In this document: positions 1 through 10,805 of the stretch, in pieces | How positions within the stretch are numbered: the stretch's first letter is position 1 | Layout of the letters: each line of letters starts with the position of its first letter | Source: Agrobacterium sp. RAC06 | GTDB lineage: Bacteria; Pseudomonadota; Alphaproteobacteria; Rhizobiales; Rhizobiaceae | Assembly (NCBI RefSeq): GCF_001713475.1 | Contig: NZ_CP016499.1 | Location: 1,116,001-1,180,000, forward strand | DNA: 64,000 bases | Direction of reading: 5' to 3' | The notes under the pieces: generated by a model | The model's database searches: none | What the model was told of the DNA's origin: nothing | What the model saw: the letters and a program-made list of their open reading frames with translations, nothing else | Program-made: the position numbers and the translations under genes

Positions 1-425
1 AAGACGTAGAAGAGCACGATGTCGAGCGACACGAAGACGCCGATCATCAGGGTCTCGAGCACCAGGAAGGCGATCATGTATTCCTTCAGGCGCTTCTCGA
101 CCGAGGTCCAGCTCGCAAGAATGCAGAAGGGCATGAGCAGCGTCGTCAGGATGACGAACAGCATCGAGATGCCGTCGACGCCGACGTGGTAGGAGATGCC
201 GGTACCAAGCCAGGCATGCTTCTCCACCATCTGGAAGCCGGTGTTCGAATTGTCGAAGTTGATCCAGATGAAGAGCGACACGACGAAGGTGAAGACCGTC
301 GTCAGCAGCGAAACGTTCAGGATGTTGCGGCGGCCGAGAGAAGTATCACCACGGGTCAGCAGAAGCAGAGCCACGCCGACCAGAGGAAGGAAGGTGACCG
401 TCGAGAGAATGGGCCAATCGGTCAT
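1..425 (-). CDS. nuoM: NADH-quinone oxidoreductase subunit M (partial, N-terminal 141 residues)
   Basis: Membrane-arm, antiporter-like proton-pumping subunit of respiratory complex I. The translated part begins [20 protein letters not shown] and contains the NuoM-type stretch YHVGVDGISMLFVILTT around residues 83-99; several hydrophobic helices are visible. The gene runs off the left edge of the window, so only about a quarter to a third of a normal NuoM is present. Its ATG shares one base with the nuoL stop (TGATG), which points to translational coupling. It is the last nuo gene visible; nuoN would be expected next outside the window. Confidence 0.95.
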   Translation of the reverse strand, partial: MTDWPILSTVTFLPLVGVALLLLTRGDTSLGRRNILNVSLLTTVFTFVVSLFIWINFDNSNTGFQMVEKHAWLGTGISYHVGVDGISMLFVILTTLLMPFCILASWTSVEKRLKEYMIAFLVLETLMIGVFVSLDIVLFYV

Positions 426-2419
426 CAGAGGGAGCTCCCGAGCATCATCCAGGTAACAAGTGCCGCAATGCCGATGAGCATCGCGAAGGCATAGTGATAG
501 AGGTAACCCGACTGCAGGCGGACGACCTTCTGGGTCAGGCCGCCAACGGCAGAGGCGACGCCGTTCGGGCCATAGGCGTCGATGGTGGCGACGTCACCCT
601 TCTTCCAGAGGAAGCGCCCGAGCGCCTTGGAGGACCGAACGAAGAGGAAGTCGTAGAGCTCGTCGAAGTACCACTTGTTGAGCAGGAACTGGTAGAGCAT
701 CCACTGCTGTTCAGCGAGCTTCTTCGGCGCCGACGGGTTCTTGATATACATGTACCAGGCGGTGACGAAGCCGAGCGTCATAGCAATGAACGGGCTCCAC
801 TTCACCCACTTCGGAACGTCATGGAACTCTTCCAGTACCGTGTTGGTCGGAAGCGTGAAGAGCGCGCCCTTCCAGAACTCGGCATAGTGATGGCCGAAGA
901 AGTAGTCGTGGAAGATGAAGCCGGCAAACAGTGCGCCGAAACCGAGCAGGTAGAACGGGATCAGCATCACCTGCGGGCTTTCATGCACATGGTGCATGAC
1001 GTCAGCAGACGCACGCGGCTTGCCGAAGAAGGTCAGGAACGCCAGGCGCCAAGAATAGAAGCTCGTGAACAGAGCCGCAATCACCAGCATTGTGAAGGCA
1101 AAACCACCGACGGCCGAGCTCGAGGCGAAGGCAGACTCGATGATGTAGTCCTTCGAGAAGAAGCCAGCGGTACCGATCAGGGTTCCCGGGATACCGACAC
1201 CGGTCAGAGCGATCGTACCGATCGTCATGGCCCAGAAGGTCACGGGGATGTGCTTCCTCAGACCACCCATGTAGCGCATGTCCTGCTCGCCATCGACGGC
1301 GTGGATGACGGAGCCTGCGCCCAAGAACAGGAGTGCCTTGAAGAAGGCGTGCGTGAAGAGGTGGAAGACGGCTGCGCCATAGGCGCCGACGCCGAGCGCC
1401 ACGAACATGTAGCCGAGCTGCGAGCAGGTCGAATAGGCGATGACCCGCTTGATGTCGTTCTGCACAAGGCCGACGGTCGCCGCGAAGAACGCCGTGATTG
1501 CGCCGACGATGGTGACGACGGTCAGCGCATCCGGCGACAGTTCGAAGACGGGCGACATACGGGCGACGAGGAAGACGCCGGCGGTGACCATGGTTGCGGC
1601 GTGAATGAGCGCCGAAACCGGCGTCGGGCCTTCCATGGCGTCCGGCAGCCAGGTGTGCAGCAGGAACTGCGCCGACTTACCCATCGCGCCCATGAAGAGC
1701 AGCAGGCAGGCGCCGGTCAGCGCATGGCTGCGGTCAAGCTGCATGCCGAAGAGGTTCAACACGACTTCGGGCGACGCTGCAGGATCGGTCGGCAGATAGG
1801 ACTGGGCCGAGGCGAAGATCGTTTCGAGGTTGATCGAGCCGAACATCACAAAGAGCGCCGAGATGCCGAGGATGAAGCCAAAGTCACCGACGCGGTTGAC
1901 GATGAAGGCCTTCATGGCAGCGGCGGAAGCGGACGGCTTCTTGTACCAGAAGCCGATCAGCAGATAGGACGCAAGACCCACGCCTTCCCAGCCGAAGAAC
2001 ATCTGCAGCAGGTTGTCCGACGTGATGAGCATCAGCATCGCGAAGGTGAACAGCGACAGATAGGCGAAGAAACGCGGCCGATGCGGGTCGTGGTGCATGT
2101 AGCCGATCGAGTAGAGGTGCACGAGGCACGACACCGAGTTGACCACTACGAACATCACAGCCGTCAGGGTATCGATGCGGAAGGCCCATTCGACGTCGAT
2201 GCCGCCGGACTGGATCCAGCGCATCACGGGCACCTTGATGACCTCGTGGGCCTCGTGGCTCATCGCGACGTTGAAGAACACGATCCAGGAGAGGATCGCC
2301 ACGATGATCATCAGACCCGTGGTGATGTATTCCGACGCCTTGGCGCCGATCTGGCGGCCAAACAAGCCGGCGATCAGGAAGCCGATCAGGGGGAGAAAGA
2401 CGATAGCCTTGTAGATCAT
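425..2419 (-). CDS. nuoL: NADH-quinone oxidoreductase subunit L
   Basis: Distal membrane-arm proton-pumping subunit of complex I, 664 residues, the normal length for the family. The protein is hydrophobic throughout, with the antiporter-type core (for example [20 protein letters not shown] near residues 254-273) and the C-terminal lateral-helix region rich in Trp/Tyr/Lys near residues 570-620. It starts seven bases downstream of nuoK and overlaps the nuoM start by one base, so it is clearly part of a single operon. Identification rests on the family sequence and its position; nothing is unusual. Confidence 0.98.
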   Translation of the reverse strand: MIYKAIVFLPLIGFLIAGLFGRQIGAKASEYITTGLMIIVAILSWIVFFNVAMSHEAHEVIKVPVMRWIQSGGIDVEWAFRIDTLTAVMFVVVNSVSCLVHLYSIGYMHHDPHRPRFFAYLSLFTFAMLMLITSDNLLQMFFGWEGVGLASYLLIGFWYKKPSASAAAMKAFIVNRVGDFGFILGISALFVMFGSINLETIFASAQSYLPTDPAASPEVVLNLFGMQLDRSHALTGACLLLFMGAMGKSAQFLLHTWLPDAMEGPTPVSALIHAATMVTAGVFLVARMSPVFELSPDALTVVTIVGAITAFFAATVGLVQNDIKRVIAYSTCSQLGYMFVALGVGAYGAAVFHLFTHAFFKALLFLGAGSVIHAVDGEQDMRYMGGLRKHIPVTFWAMTIGTIALTGVGIPGTLIGTAGFFSKDYIIESAFASSSAVGGFAFTMLVIAALFTSFYSWRLAFLTFFGKPRASADVMHHVHESPQVMLIPFYLLGFGALFAGFIFHDYFFGHHYAEFWKGALFTLPTNTVLEEFHDVPKWVKWSPFIAMTLGFVTAWYMYIKNPSAPKKLAEQQWMLYQFLLNKWYFDELYDFLFVRSSKALGRFLWKKGDVATIDAYGPNGVASAVGGLTQKVVRLQSGYLYHYAFAMLIGIAALVTWMMLGSSL

Positions 2420-2426
2420 GACCCGA

Positions 2427-2735
2427 TCAGCCCTTCATCATGTTGACGTCTTCGACGGCGATGGAGCCGCGATTACGGTAGAAGACCACCAGGATCGCGA
2501 GACCAATGGCCGCTTCGGCGGCCGCGACCGTCAGGATAAACAGCGCGAAGACCTGGCCGACGAGGTCGCCGAGGAAGCTCGAGAAGGCCACCATGTTGAT
2601 GTTCACAGCGAGCAGGATCAGTTCGATCGACATCAGGATGACGATGATGTTCTTGCGGTTCAGGAAGATGCCGAAGACGCCCAGGGTGAACAGCAGTGCA
2701 CTGACTGTCAGGTAGTGGGAAAGACCGATTTCCAT
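2427..2735 (-). CDS. nuoK: NADH-quinone oxidoreductase subunit K
   Basis: Small membrane subunit (102 residues, typical length) of complex I, homologous to mitochondrial ND4L and to MrpC. Three transmembrane helices are visible. The conserved membrane glutamates are in [14 protein letters not shown] (about residue 38) and [13 protein letters not shown] (about residue 74); they belong to the hydrophilic axis of the membrane arm. It lies between nuoJ (29-base gap) and nuoL (7-base gap). Confidence 0.97.
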   Translation of the reverse strand: MEIGLSHYLTVSALLFTLGVFGIFLNRKNIIVILMSIELILLAVNINMVAFSSFLGDLVGQVFALFILTVAAAEAAIGLAILVVFYRNRGSIAVEDVNMMKG

Positions 2736-2764
2736 AATTCTTGTTCCTTGACCTCGTGCTCGGC

Positions 2765-3379
2765 TCAGACGCCCTGGCCCGGCTTGACCTTGACAACCTT
2801 GACGGCGGTTTCCGGCGTGCGGGCGACCTGGGCGGAGATGTCCTGGCGCTTGATGTTGGTGCGGTGGCGCAGCGTCAGCACGATCGCGCCGATCATGGCG
2901 ACGAACAGGACGAGACCGGCGATCTGGAAGAAGAAGACGTAGTCCGTGTAGAGCACGTCGCCAAGCGCCTGGGTATTCTGGCGGTCTGCCACAGCGGGAA
3001 TAGGCTGGGTGATCGCGTTCAGGGCTTCCGGGCTGATCGTGGTTCCGCCGATGACGACGACAAGTTCAACCGCAACGATGAGGCCGACGAGCGCGCCAAC
3101 CGGTGCGTATTTCGCAGCCCCTGCCCTCAGTTTCGTGAAGTCGATGTCGAGCATCATCACGACGAAGAGGAAGAGAACCGCGACCGCGCCGACGTATACG
3201 ACCAGCAGGATCATCGCCAGGAATTCAGCTCCCGTGAGGAGCAGAAGACCCGCCGCGTTGATGAAGGTCAGAATGAGGAACAGGACCGAATGGACCGGGT
3301 TCCGAGCCGATATCACCATGAAGGCCGAAGCCACAGCGACAAAGGCGAAGAGATAGAAAAAGAGAGCCTGAAGACCCAT
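2765..3379 (-). CDS. nuoJ: NADH-quinone oxidoreductase subunit J
   Basis: Membrane subunit of complex I equivalent to ND6, 204 residues with five predicted membrane helices. The conserved segment [20 protein letters not shown] (about residues 52-71) is the pi-bulge helix typical of ND6/NuoJ. The ATG at 3379 is preceded by an AAGG-type ribosome site. A 151-base spacer without a credible gene separates it from nuoI upstream, the longest gap in the operon; I see no clear promoter or terminator there. Confidence 0.97.
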   Translation of the reverse strand: MGLQALFFYLFAFVAVASAFMVISARNPVHSVLFLILTFINAAGLLLLTGAEFLAMILLVVYVGAVAVLFLFVVMMLDIDFTKLRAGAAKYAPVGALVGLIVAVELVVVIGGTTISPEALNAITQPIPAVADRQNTQALGDVLYTDYVFFFQIAGLVLFVAMIGAIVLTLRHRTNIKRQDISAQVARTPETAVKVVKVKPGQGV

Positions 3380-3530
3380 GTTGGTGCCTTTTCATCTTCC
3401 CCCGGACGAGGGCCCTGCCCCGCCGCCCGATAAGGCGTGACCGATATCCCCATCGGCACGCCCGTTACAAAATTCATCATGTGCCCCGGCGAAGCCCCGC
3501 GCTCCGCCAAAGGCGATCGATCCCAAGGGA

Positions 3531-4019
3531 TCAGCGGTAGGGCGAGTCGATCGCGATGTTGCGCGCGATTTCCCGTTCCCAGCGGTCGCCGTTGTCGAGC
3601 AGGCGCGCCTTGTCGAAGTAAAGTTCTTCGCGGGTCTCGGTGGCGAACTCGAAGTTCGGTCCCTCGACGATCGCGTCGACCGGGCAGGCTTCCTGGCAGA
3701 AACCGCAATAGATGCACTTCACCATGTCGATGTCGTAACGCACCGTGCGGCGAGTGCCGTCATTGCGGCGCGGCCCGGCCTCGATGGTGATGGCCTGGGC
3801 AGGACAGATCGCCTCGCAGAGCTTGCAGGCGATGCAGCGCTCTTCGCCATTCGGATAGCGGCGCAGCGCATGCTCGCCGCGGAAGCGCGCCGATACCGGG
3901 CCCTTTTCGAACGGGTAGTTGATCGTTGCCTTCTGCTTGAAGAAGTAGCGCATCGACAGAAAGAAAGCGCCGACGAACTCCTTCAGGAAGACCGAATTGA
4001 TAGCCTGTGCAATTGCCAT
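3531..4019 (-). CDS. nuoI: NADH-quinone oxidoreductase subunit I (two 4Fe-4S ferredoxin subunit)
   Basis: Carries clusters N6a and N6b of the complex I electron wire between NuoG and NuoB. Both motifs are visible: [12 protein letters not shown] and [12 protein letters not shown], each a CxxCxxCxxxCP. I chose the ATG at 4019 ([17 protein letters not shown]) because GGAG lies six bases upstream and homologues start there; an in-frame ATG four codons earlier overlaps that ribosome site. Length is then 162 residues, as usual in rhizobia. Confidence 0.97.
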   Translation of the reverse strand: MAIAQAINSVFLKEFVGAFFLSMRYFFKQKATINYPFEKGPVSARFRGEHALRRYPNGEERCIACKLCEAICPAQAITIEAGPRRNDGTRRTVRYDIDMVKCIYCGFCQEACPVDAIVEGPNFEFATETREELYFDKARLLDNGDRWEREIARNIAIDSPYR

Positions 4020-4058
4020 CTTATTCTCCAATGCAGCTGAGGTTGCGGCCGGGCGTCA

Positions 4059-5102
4059 TCACGCCCAACCCATCAGCTTGAGCACGAATGCCGTGATGAT
4101 GACCATGGCGAGCGAGATCGGAAGGAAGACCTTCCAACCAAGACGCATCAGCTGGTCATAGCGGTAGCGCGGAACGAATGCCTTCACCATGGCGAACATG
4201 AAGAAGACTATTGACGCCTTCAGCACGAACCAGACGATGCCGGGGACCCAGTTCAGGAACCAGACGTCGACCGGCGGCAGCCAGCCCCCGAGGAAGAGGA
4301 TCGTGGTCAGCGAGCACATCAGGACGATGGCGGCATATTCGCCGAGCATGAACATCATGTACGGGGTCGAGCCGTATTCGACCATGAAGCCGGCGACGAG
4401 TTCGGATTCGGCTTCCGGAAGGTCGAAGGGCGGACGGTTGGTTTCTGCCAATGCCGAGATGAAGAAGATCACGAACATCGGGAAGAGTGCCAGCCAGTGC
4501 CAGTCGAGGAAGGACGCCGGAAGACCCATCATCGTGCCGAGACCGGTGTTCTGGGCAAGCACGATGTCGGTGAGGTTCAGCGAACCGACGCAGAGCAGAA
4601 CGGTGACGATGACGAAGCCCATCGAGACTTCATAGGAGACCATCTGCGCTGCCGAGCGAAGCGCGCCGAGGAACGGGTACTTCGAGTTCGACGCCCAGCC
4701 ACCCATGATGATGCCGTAGACTTCGAGCGAGGAGACCGCAAAGACGAAGAGGATGCCGACATTGATGTTGGCGATCACCCATCCGGCATTGACCGGAATG
4801 ACGGCCCAGGTTGCGAGCGCGAGCGTCACGGCAACGAGCGGGGCGAGCAGGAAGACGCCCTTGTTGGCACCGGCCGGAATGACAGGCTCCTTGAAGACAA
4901 ACTTCAGAAGGTCGGCGAAGGACTGGAACAGACCCCAGGGGCCGACGACGTTCGGGCCGCGGCGCAACTGGACGGCAGCCCAGATCTTGCGGTCTGCGAG
5001 CAGGATATAGGCGATGAAGACCAGAAGGCAGACGAGCAGAAGAAGCGACTGCCCGATCATGATGGCCGCCGGCCACACATAGGTGGAAACGAAATTATCC
5101 AT
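4059..5102 (-). CDS. nuoH: NADH-quinone oxidoreductase subunit H
   Basis: Membrane subunit (ND1 equivalent) at the junction of the two complex I arms, forming part of the quinone chamber. The 347 residues include the signatures [20 protein letters not shown] (about residues 47-66) and [20 protein letters not shown] (about residues 217-236), both diagnostic of ND1/NuoH. About eight hydrophobic helices are visible. It starts twelve bases downstream of nuoG. Confidence 0.98.
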   Translation of the reverse strand: MDNFVSTYVWPAAIMIGQSLLLLVCLLVFIAYILLADRKIWAAVQLRRGPNVVGPWGLFQSFADLLKFVFKEPVIPAGANKGVFLLAPLVAVTLALATWAVIPVNAGWVIANINVGILFVFAVSSLEVYGIIMGGWASNSKYPFLGALRSAAQMVSYEVSMGFVIVTVLLCVGSLNLTDIVLAQNTGLGTMMGLPASFLDWHWLALFPMFVIFFISALAETNRPPFDLPEAESELVAGFMVEYGSTPYMMFMLGEYAAIVLMCSLTTILFLGGWLPPVDVWFLNWVPGIVWFVLKASIVFFMFAMVKAFVPRYRYDQLMRLGWKVFLPISLAMVIITAFVLKLMGWA

Positions 5103-5114
5103 GGTCCCCTGCCC

Positions 5115-7196
5115 TTACTCTGCCGCGGCCTTGAAATTGTTGCGGGCCAATGCCGAGCACTCTGCCATGACGGCCGAAGCGCGTGCGATCGGGTTCGTCA
5201 AATAGAAGTCTTTGACCGGCGACGCAAACAGAGACTTGCCCATCTTCCCGGGTTTTTTCGCCAGTGCAGCAATATCGGCCGAAGAGCCTGGTGCGATCTC
5301 GTCGATCTCGGCGAAATGCGGGTAGGCTTCATAAAGCTTCACGCGCAGCTGCGACAGCGAATCAAAGGGCAGCTTCTTGCCAAGCACGTCGGAGAGTGCA
5401 CGCAGGATCGCCCAGTCTTCGCGGGCCTCGCCCGGCGCGAAGCCGGCGCGGTTGCCCATCTGGACGCGGCCTTCGGTATTGACCCAGGTCCCCGACTTCT
5501 CGGTGTAGGTCGCGCCCGGCAGGATGACGTCGGCATAGTGTGCGCCGTTGTCGCCATGGCTGCCGATATAGACCACGCACTTGGCGGACTTCGCGGAGAA
5601 GTCCAGCTCATCGGCACCGAGCAGGAAGACGACGTCGAGCGAGGACAGCATCTGACCGGCGGCAACAGCCCCTTCGCCCGGCACGAAGCCGAGGTCGAGA
5701 GCGCCGACGCGCGAGGCTGCGGTGTGCAGGACGCAGAAGCCGTTCCATTCGTCGGAGAGCGCGCCGACATCGGCAGCGAGCTTTGCGGCGTTTGCCAGAA
5801 CGGCGTTGCCGTCGGCGCCCGAAAGCGCACCCTGGCCGATGATAACAAGCGGGTTCTTTGCGGCCTTCAGAGCTTCAGCGAAGTTGTTCTTGCCAGAAAC
5901 GAGGTCAGACAGCGTCTCGGTGCCAGCACCGAGATACTCATACGGGTAACGCAGCTCACCGCCTTCGCCGATCACGCCGATCGGCAGACCGCCGCGGCGC
6001 CAGCGCTTGCGAATACGGGCGTTCAAGACAGCTGCTTCGTAGCGCGGGTTGGCGCCGACGATCAGGATTGCGTCTGCGGCTTCAATGCCTTCGATGCCGG
6101 CGTTGAAGAGGTAGGTCGAGCGGCCGAGCGACGGATCAATTGCCGTCCCATCCTGGCGACAGTCGGTATTCGAGGACCCGAGTGCGTTGACGAGCGACTT
6201 CAGCGCGAAGATTTCCTCGACGGAAGCGAGGTCTCCGGCGACAGCGCCGATCTTGTCCGCGGAGGTCGAGGCAACGGCCGACTTGATCGCCGCAAAGGCT
6301 TCGGCCCAGCTTGCGGGCTGCAGGCGGCCATCCTTCTTGACATAGGGACGGTCGAGACGCTGGGTCTTCAGGCCATCCCAGATGAAGCGGGTCTTGTCGG
6401 AGATCCACTCTTCGTTGATCTGCTCGTTGACGCGCGGCATGATGCGCATGACTTCGCGACCACGCGTATCGACGCGGATCGCCGAGCCGAGCGCGTCCAT
6501 GACGTCGACCGATTCGGTCTTGTTCAGTTCCCAGGGACGAGCCGTGAAGGCGAAGGGCTTGGAGGTCAGAGCGCCGACCGGGCAGAGGTCAACGACATTG
6601 CCCTGAAGCTCCGACGTCATCGCCTGCTCGAGATAGGTGGTGATCTCGGCGTCCTCGCCACGGCCGATCAGGCCGAGTTCGGCAATGCCCGCGACTTCGG
6701 TGGTGAAGCGGACGCAGCGCGTGCAGTGAATGCAGCGGTTCATCACGGTCTTGACCAGCGGTCCGATATACTTGTCTTCGACAGCGCGCTTGTTCTCGGT
6801 GTAGCGCGAGCTATCGATACCGAAGGCCATGGCCTGGTCCTGCAGGTCGCATTCGCCACCCTGGTCGCAGATCGGGCAATCCAGAGGATGGTTGATCAGC
6901 AGGAATTCCATCACGCCTTCGCGGGCCTTCTTGACCATCGGCGTGTTGGTGAAGACTTCCGGCAGTTCGCCGTTCGGGCCGCCACGGATGTCGCGCACGC
7001 CCATGGCGCAGGAGGCTGCCGGCTTCGGCGGGCCACCCTTCACCTCGACGAGGCACATGCGGCAGTTGCCGGCAACCGACAGCCGTTCATGGAAACAAAA
7101 GCGCGGAACCTCGGCGCCAGCTTCCTCGCACGCCTGCAACAGCGTGAAATGATCCGGAACCTCGATCTCTTTTCCGTCGATCTTCAGCTTAGTCAT
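5115..7196 (-). CDS. nuoG: NADH-quinone oxidoreductase subunit G (75 kDa type iron-sulfur subunit)
   Basis: Large iron-sulfur subunit of the complex I peripheral arm, 693 residues (alphaproteobacterial/mitochondrial length, shorter than the E. coli form). The N-terminal 2Fe-2S domain has Cys34, Cys45, Cys48 and Cys63 for N1b. The His-Cys3 motif [18 protein letters not shown] carries N5, and [12 protein letters not shown] plus [12 protein letters not shown] carries N4. The C-terminal part is the molybdopterin-oxidoreductase-like fold, which does not bind a cofactor in this family. A 142-base spacer precedes it, after the helix-hairpin-helix gene. Confidence 0.98.
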   Translation of the reverse strand: MTKLKIDGKEIEVPDHFTLLQACEEAGAEVPRFCFHERLSVAGNCRMCLVEVKGGPPKPAASCAMGVRDIRGGPNGELPEVFTNTPMVKKAREGVMEFLLINHPLDCPICDQGGECDLQDQAMAFGIDSSRYTENKRAVEDKYIGPLVKTVMNRCIHCTRCVRFTTEVAGIAELGLIGRGEDAEITTYLEQAMTSELQGNVVDLCPVGALTSKPFAFTARPWELNKTESVDVMDALGSAIRVDTRGREVMRIMPRVNEQINEEWISDKTRFIWDGLKTQRLDRPYVKKDGRLQPASWAEAFAAIKSAVASTSADKIGAVAGDLASVEEIFALKSLVNALGSSNTDCRQDGTAIDPSLGRSTYLFNAGIEGIEAADAILIVGANPRYEAAVLNARIRKRWRRGGLPIGVIGEGGELRYPYEYLGAGTETLSDLVSGKNNFAEALKAAKNPLVIIGQGALSGADGNAVLANAAKLAADVGALSDEWNGFCVLHTAASRVGALDLGFVPGEGAVAAGQMLSSLDVVFLLGADELDFSAKSAKCVVYIGSHGDNGAHYADVILPGATYTEKSGTWVNTEGRVQMGNRAGFAPGEAREDWAILRALSDVLGKKLPFDSLSQLRVKLYEAYPHFAEIDEIAPGSSADIAALAKKPGKMGKSLFASPVKDFYLTNPIARASAVMAECSALARNNFKAAAE

Positions 7197-7338
7197 ATTC
7201 GCCTTCCTGCCTCACGCTTCCGCGCATCCTGCCGGGGCATCCCTGCCGCGACTGACAGTCTTCGTCCGCACCGGATGAAAACTGCCGGTTTTATCCCTCA
7301 AGTCCGGCGCATCGCCCCCGCGCGGCCGAACCTTAATC

Positions 7339-8094
7339 TTAACTGCCTGACCGAGCCTTGCCACCCGCCAACCGGCGCGCCTGGCCTGCCCAGTCGTCTC
7401 GCAGCACGCGGCCGCCGAGACCCAATTCCTTGTCCAGCGCATCAAGCGCCTTCTCATTCATCTCAGCGAGGTCCTTGAAGCGGGTAATCCCCCTGCCCTT
7501 CAGGACCTGCTCGACCTTCGGCCCGATGCCATCGATCTTCTTCAGATCGTCGACCTTGCCGCTGGCCTTCCTCGGCTTCGCCGCCGGCGCGGCGGGCTCG
7601 ACCTTTGCATCCGGCAGAGCCTTCGCTTGTGCTGCGGCCTTTGCCTTTGTTCCAACGGCCGGCTTTGCAGCCGCCTTGGCCTTCGGTGCAGGCTTCGGCT
7701 TTTCAGCCTTGGCTTTCACCGGGGCTGCGGCCTTGGCCTTCGCCTTCGCCAGAACCGGCTTTTCCGCCGTCACCTTGGCCGGGGTCGGCTCAGGTTCAAC
7801 CTTTTCGACCGGGGCCTCGACCTTCGTCTCAGCCCCAGCTGCCGGCTTCGCCTCCGCCGCCTTGCGCTCTTCTTCGAGTTGCCGCGCAATCTGGCCGGTT
7901 ACTTCCATGGCGCCCTGAATGGAGCCAAGGAAGAGCTTGCCCATCTGCGCCGCCATGCCGAAGCCGAAGGCGGTTGCGGCGGCCATGGCGGCCGCCGGAT
8001 TGGTCATCAGGTCCTCAAGGCCTTCGGAGGCGCGAGCGTCAGATGCCGGTTCGTCCGGCCCCTTTTTCCCGTCCTTGTCCGAAGAGCCTGTCAT
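7339..8094 (-). CDS. Ala/Lys/Pro-rich protein with C-terminal helix-hairpin-helix domain, inside the nuo operon
   Basis: A 251-residue protein of unknown role lying between nuoF and nuoG. Residues 28-75 are Ala/Gly/Met-rich and amphipathic to hydrophobic, residues 76-178 are a low-complexity Ala-Lys-Pro linker, and residues 180-251 form a helix-hairpin-helix module (DDLKKIDGIGPKVEQVLKGR). That module is clearly related to the C-terminal tail of NuoE encoded two genes upstream (both share a LKxIxGxGPK hairpin and a later RDDW). Such genes sit at this place in several rhizobial nuo operons. A role in complex I assembly or stability is inference; nuclease-type names attached to this fold are not supported by catalytic residues. 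Confidence 0.85.
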   Translation of the reverse strand: MTGSSDKDGKKGPDEPASDARASEGLEDLMTNPAAAMAAATAFGFGMAAQMGKLFLGSIQGAMEVTGQIARQLEEERKAAEAKPAAGAETKVEAPVEKVEPEPTPAKVTAEKPVLAKAKAKAAAPVKAKAEKPKPAPKAKAAAKPAVGTKAKAAAQAKALPDAKVEPAAPAAKPRKASGKVDDLKKIDGIGPKVEQVLKGRGITRFKDLAEMNEKALDALDKELGLGGRVLRDDWAGQARRLAGGKARSGS

Positions 8095-8106
8095 CCCCTT
8101 TGTCCC

Positions 8107-9411
8107 TTACTCTGCCGCTTCCATGACCACGCCATGGGCGATCGCGTTGCGGGTGTACTGGTCGATGCGCTTTTCCATCTCCGGACGGAAATGCTTGATC
8201 AGGCCCTGGATCGGCCAGGCGGCGGCATCTCCAAGCGCACAGATGGTGTGGCCCTCGACCTGCTTCGTCACCTGGAAGAGCATGTCGATTTCACGCTTTT
8301 GGGCATTGCCCTTCACCATGCGTTCCATGACGCGCATCATCCAGCCCGTGCCTTCGCGGCATGGCGTGCACTGGCCGCAGCTCTCGTGCTTGTAGAATGC
8401 CGAGAGGCGCCAGATGGCCTTCACGATGTCGGTCGACTTGTCCATGACGATGACGGCGGCGGTGCCGAGGCCGGAGCCCAGCTCGCGCAGACCGTCATAG
8501 TCCATGATGGCGTCCTTCATCTGGGTGCCCGGTACGCAAGGTACCGAGGAGCCGCCCGGGATGACGGCGAGCAGGTTGTCCCAGCCGCCGCGGATGCCGC
8601 CACAGTGCTTTTCGATCAGCTCCTGGAAGGTGATCGACATGGCTTCTTCGACCGTGCACGGCTTGTTGACGTGGCCGGAGATCGAGAACAGCTTGGTGCC
8701 GGCATTGTTCGGACGGCCGAAGCTCGAATACCAGGACGCGCCGCGACGCAGGATGGTCGGGGCAACGGCGATCGATTCGACGTTGTTGACCGTGGTCGGG
8801 CAGCCGTAGAGGCCCATGTTCGCCGGGAATGGCGGCTTCAGGCGCGGCTGGCCCTTTTTACCTTCAAGGCTTTCCAGAAGTGCGGTTTCTTCGCCGCAGA
8901 TATAGGCGCCGGCGCCGTGGTGGACGACGATATCGATGTCGTAGCCGAGCTTGTTGTTCTTGCCGAGCAGGCCGTAGTCGTAGCACTCGTCGATCGCAGC
9001 CTGCAGGGCTTCGCGCTCGCGCATGAACTCGCCGCGAACATAGATGAAGGCATGATGCGCGCCCATGGCGAAGGAAGCGATGACGCAGCCTTCGATAAGG
9101 GTGTGCGGATCATGGCGCATGATCTCACGGTCCTTGCAGGTGCCAGGTTCCGACTCATCCGCATTCACGACGAGGTAATGCGGGCGGCCGTCCGATTCCT
9201 TCGGCATGAAGGACCACTTGAGACCGGTGGGGAAGCCTGCGCCGCCGCGACCGCGAAGACCCGAGGCCTTCATCTCGTTGATGATCCAGTCACGGCCCTT
9301 TTCAAGGATTTGCTTGGTGCCGTCCCAATGGCCGCGGGACATCGCGCCCTTCAGGGACTTGTCCTTGAGGCCGTAGATATTGGTAAAGATGCGATCCTGA
9401 TCTCTCAACAT
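8107..9411 (-). CDS. nuoF: NADH-quinone oxidoreductase subunit F (NADH- and FMN-binding)
   Basis: The 51 kDa flavoprotein of complex I (434 residues): oxidises NADH, holds FMN and 4Fe-4S cluster N3. Visible signatures are the nucleotide/FMN-binding [16 protein letters not shown] (about residues 51-66), [16 protein letters not shown] (about residues 166-181) and the N3 motif [12 protein letters not shown] (about residues 344-355) with a further Cys (TICALGDAA) downstream. It follows nuoE by eleven bases. Sequence and length are normal for the family. Confidence 0.98.
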   Translation of the reverse strand: MLRDQDRIFTNIYGLKDKSLKGAMSRGHWDGTKQILEKGRDWIINEMKASGLRGRGGAGFPTGLKWSFMPKESDGRPHYLVVNADESEPGTCKDREIMRHDPHTLIEGCVIASFAMGAHHAFIYVRGEFMREREALQAAIDECYDYGLLGKNNKLGYDIDIVVHHGAGAYICGEETALLESLEGKKGQPRLKPPFPANMGLYGCPTTVNNVESIAVAPTILRRGASWYSSFGRPNNAGTKLFSISGHVNKPCTVEEAMSITFQELIEKHCGGIRGGWDNLLAVIPGGSSVPCVPGTQMKDAIMDYDGLRELGSGLGTAAVIVMDKSTDIVKAIWRLSAFYKHESCGQCTPCREGTGWMMRVMERMVKGNAQKREIDMLFQVTKQVEGHTICALGDAAAWPIQGLIKHFRPEMEKRIDQYTRNAIAHGVVMEAAE

Positions 9412-9422
9412 ACCCTAACCTC

Positions 9423-10544
9423 TCAGCGCGGCTTCTTGCCGAAGACCTTGATGTATTCCGCTTCGCCGCCCTTGGCGAGCGCCTTGGCCTGCTTGACCCA
9501 GTCGTCCCGCTCGATACGGCCGGAGAACTTGAGATAGGTGTCGACCCACTCGCGCTCTGCCTTCTTCCACTTGGCGACCTGATCGAACGTGTAGACGCCG
9601 AGGCCGTTCAGTGTCGCTTCGATCTTCGGGCCGACGCCCGAGATCATCTTCAGGTCGTCAGGCGTTTCCGGGCGCTCGATGCCGGCCGGACGGTTCTTCT
9701 CGTCCATGACCGCGGCGGGAGCCGGAGCGACTTCCTTCTCGACCGGGCGGGCCGTATCGGCAGAATCGCCCTTCTGCTTGACGTTCTCGGCAGCAGCCTT
9801 TTTGGCAGTTGCCGGGGTCTTGAGCTTCTCGTCCGTCACCGGCGCATCCGTAACCGGTTTCGCGGCGTTGGCGGGCGGTACGGACATTTCCTCGGTCTGT
9901 GCCGGGGCCGTGTCGTTGAAGCGGATCGGCTGGATGTCACCGGTCAGGGTGGTCGGACCACCGACAGGCGCCGAGAAAATGCGATCAACCTGCGGGCCAG
10001 GCTTGACGTCGGAACCCTTGCCGGCGGCGAACCGATCGATGATGTGCTCGAGCTGGGTCACGGTCAGGTCTTCATAGGCATCCTTGAAGATCATCACCAT
10101 CGGCGCATTGACACAGGCGCCCTGACACTCGACTTCTTCCCAGGACAAGGTGCCGTCTTCATTGCGTTCGAAGGGCTCCGGGTGGATCTTCGACTTGCAG
10201 ACGTGAATGAGGTCTTCCGCCCCCCGCAGCATGCAGGGTGTCGTGCCGCAGACCTGGATATGGGCGCGCGTACCAACAGGCTTCAGCTGGAACTGGGTGT
10301 AGAATGTCGCGACTTCGAGGACCCGAATGAAGGGCATGTCGAGCATTTGGCCGACATACTCGATCGCAGCCTTGGTGACCCAGCCTTCCTGTTCCTGTGC
10401 GCGCATCAAAAGCGGAATGACCGCCGATTGCTGGCGCCCCGCCGGATACTTGCGAATGGTGGCTTCAGCCCAGGTCGCATTCTCCGCGGAGAAGGAGAAT
10501 GCTGCGGGCTGGAATTGCTCTTCGGCTAGTCGACGAACGGACAT
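9423..10544 (-). CDS. nuoE: NADH-quinone oxidoreductase subunit E with long C-terminal extension
   Basis: The first ~200 residues are the 24 kDa thioredoxin-fold subunit with 2Fe-2S cluster N1a; ligands are Cys99, Cys104, Cys140 and Cys144 (CGTTPC and CQGAC). Beyond residue ~200 the protein continues for about 170 residues, where many bacterial NuoE proteins end: a Pro/Ala/Lys-rich linker (about 210-290) followed by a helix-hairpin-helix module ([20 protein letters not shown], about 297-316, to the end). The same module ends the separate gene at 7339-8094. Long NuoE forms occur in rhizobia, so this is not a sequencing artefact; the function of the tail is not known to me. Confidence 0.95.
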   Translation of the reverse strand: MSVRRLAEEQFQPAAFSFSAENATWAEATIRKYPAGRQQSAVIPLLMRAQEQEGWVTKAAIEYVGQMLDMPFIRVLEVATFYTQFQLKPVGTRAHIQVCGTTPCMLRGAEDLIHVCKSKIHPEPFERNEDGTLSWEEVECQGACVNAPMVMIFKDAYEDLTVTQLEHIIDRFAAGKGSDVKPGPQVDRIFSAPVGGPTTLTGDIQPIRFNDTAPAQTEEMSVPPANAAKPVTDAPVTDEKLKTPATAKKAAAENVKQKGDSADTARPVEKEVAPAPAAVMDEKNRPAGIERPETPDDLKMISGVGPKIEATLNGLGVYTFDQVAKWKKAEREWVDTYLKFSGRIERDDWVKQAKALAKGGEAEYIKVFGKKPR

Positions 10545-10562
10545 ACTTCCTCACGCCTTGTC

Positions 10563-10805
10563 TCAGTTTATGGAACCACACCGCGTATTCGTCACATTGG
10601 CGAATTCGCAGGCATAGGCCGAGTTGTCTTTCTGAAGGAATACGAAGAGCTTCGAGCCGGTCCAGCTGGAACTCTTGATCTCGTATCCATCCCGGATCAG
10701 CTTGGCCATCGACACTGTTTCCCTCGACGATAGAGCACTGTTCTCCTGAGCCACCGCCTGGGTGGCGCCGAGACAGATCAGCAATGCTGCGAGGGTCTTA
10801 AGCAT
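10563..10805 (-). CDS. Small exported protein of unknown function between nuoD and nuoE
   Basis: An 80-residue protein with an N-terminal signal peptide ([20 protein letters not shown], cleavage probably after AVA-Q at about residue 18-19), followed by a short mature domain with two Cys (ACEF and TRCG) that could form a disulfide. Its ATG shares a base with the nuoD stop (TGATG), so it should be translated with nuoD. It is not a recognised complex I subunit. The mature protein would be periplasmic, unlike the cytoplasmic subunits encoded on either side. Confidence 0.8.
   Translation of the reverse strand: MLKTLAALLICLGATQAVAQENSALSSRETVSMAKLIRDGYEIKSSSWTGSKLFVFLQKDNSAYACEFANVTNTRCGSIN

Noticed and set aside
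3380..3530. Possible gene or repeat element in the nuoJ-nuoI spacer
   Set aside because: The open frames there overlap nuoI antisense or out of frame with no family likeness, and the sequence does not match rhizobial repeat elements I know.
494..7478. Very long open frames on the plus strand opposite nuoL and nuoG-nuoH (for example 494-2446 and 4497-7478)
   Set aside because: They mirror highly conserved nuo genes in a GC-rich genome; their translations are low-complexity Arg/Glu/Asp/His-rich and resemble no family. Antisense shadows.
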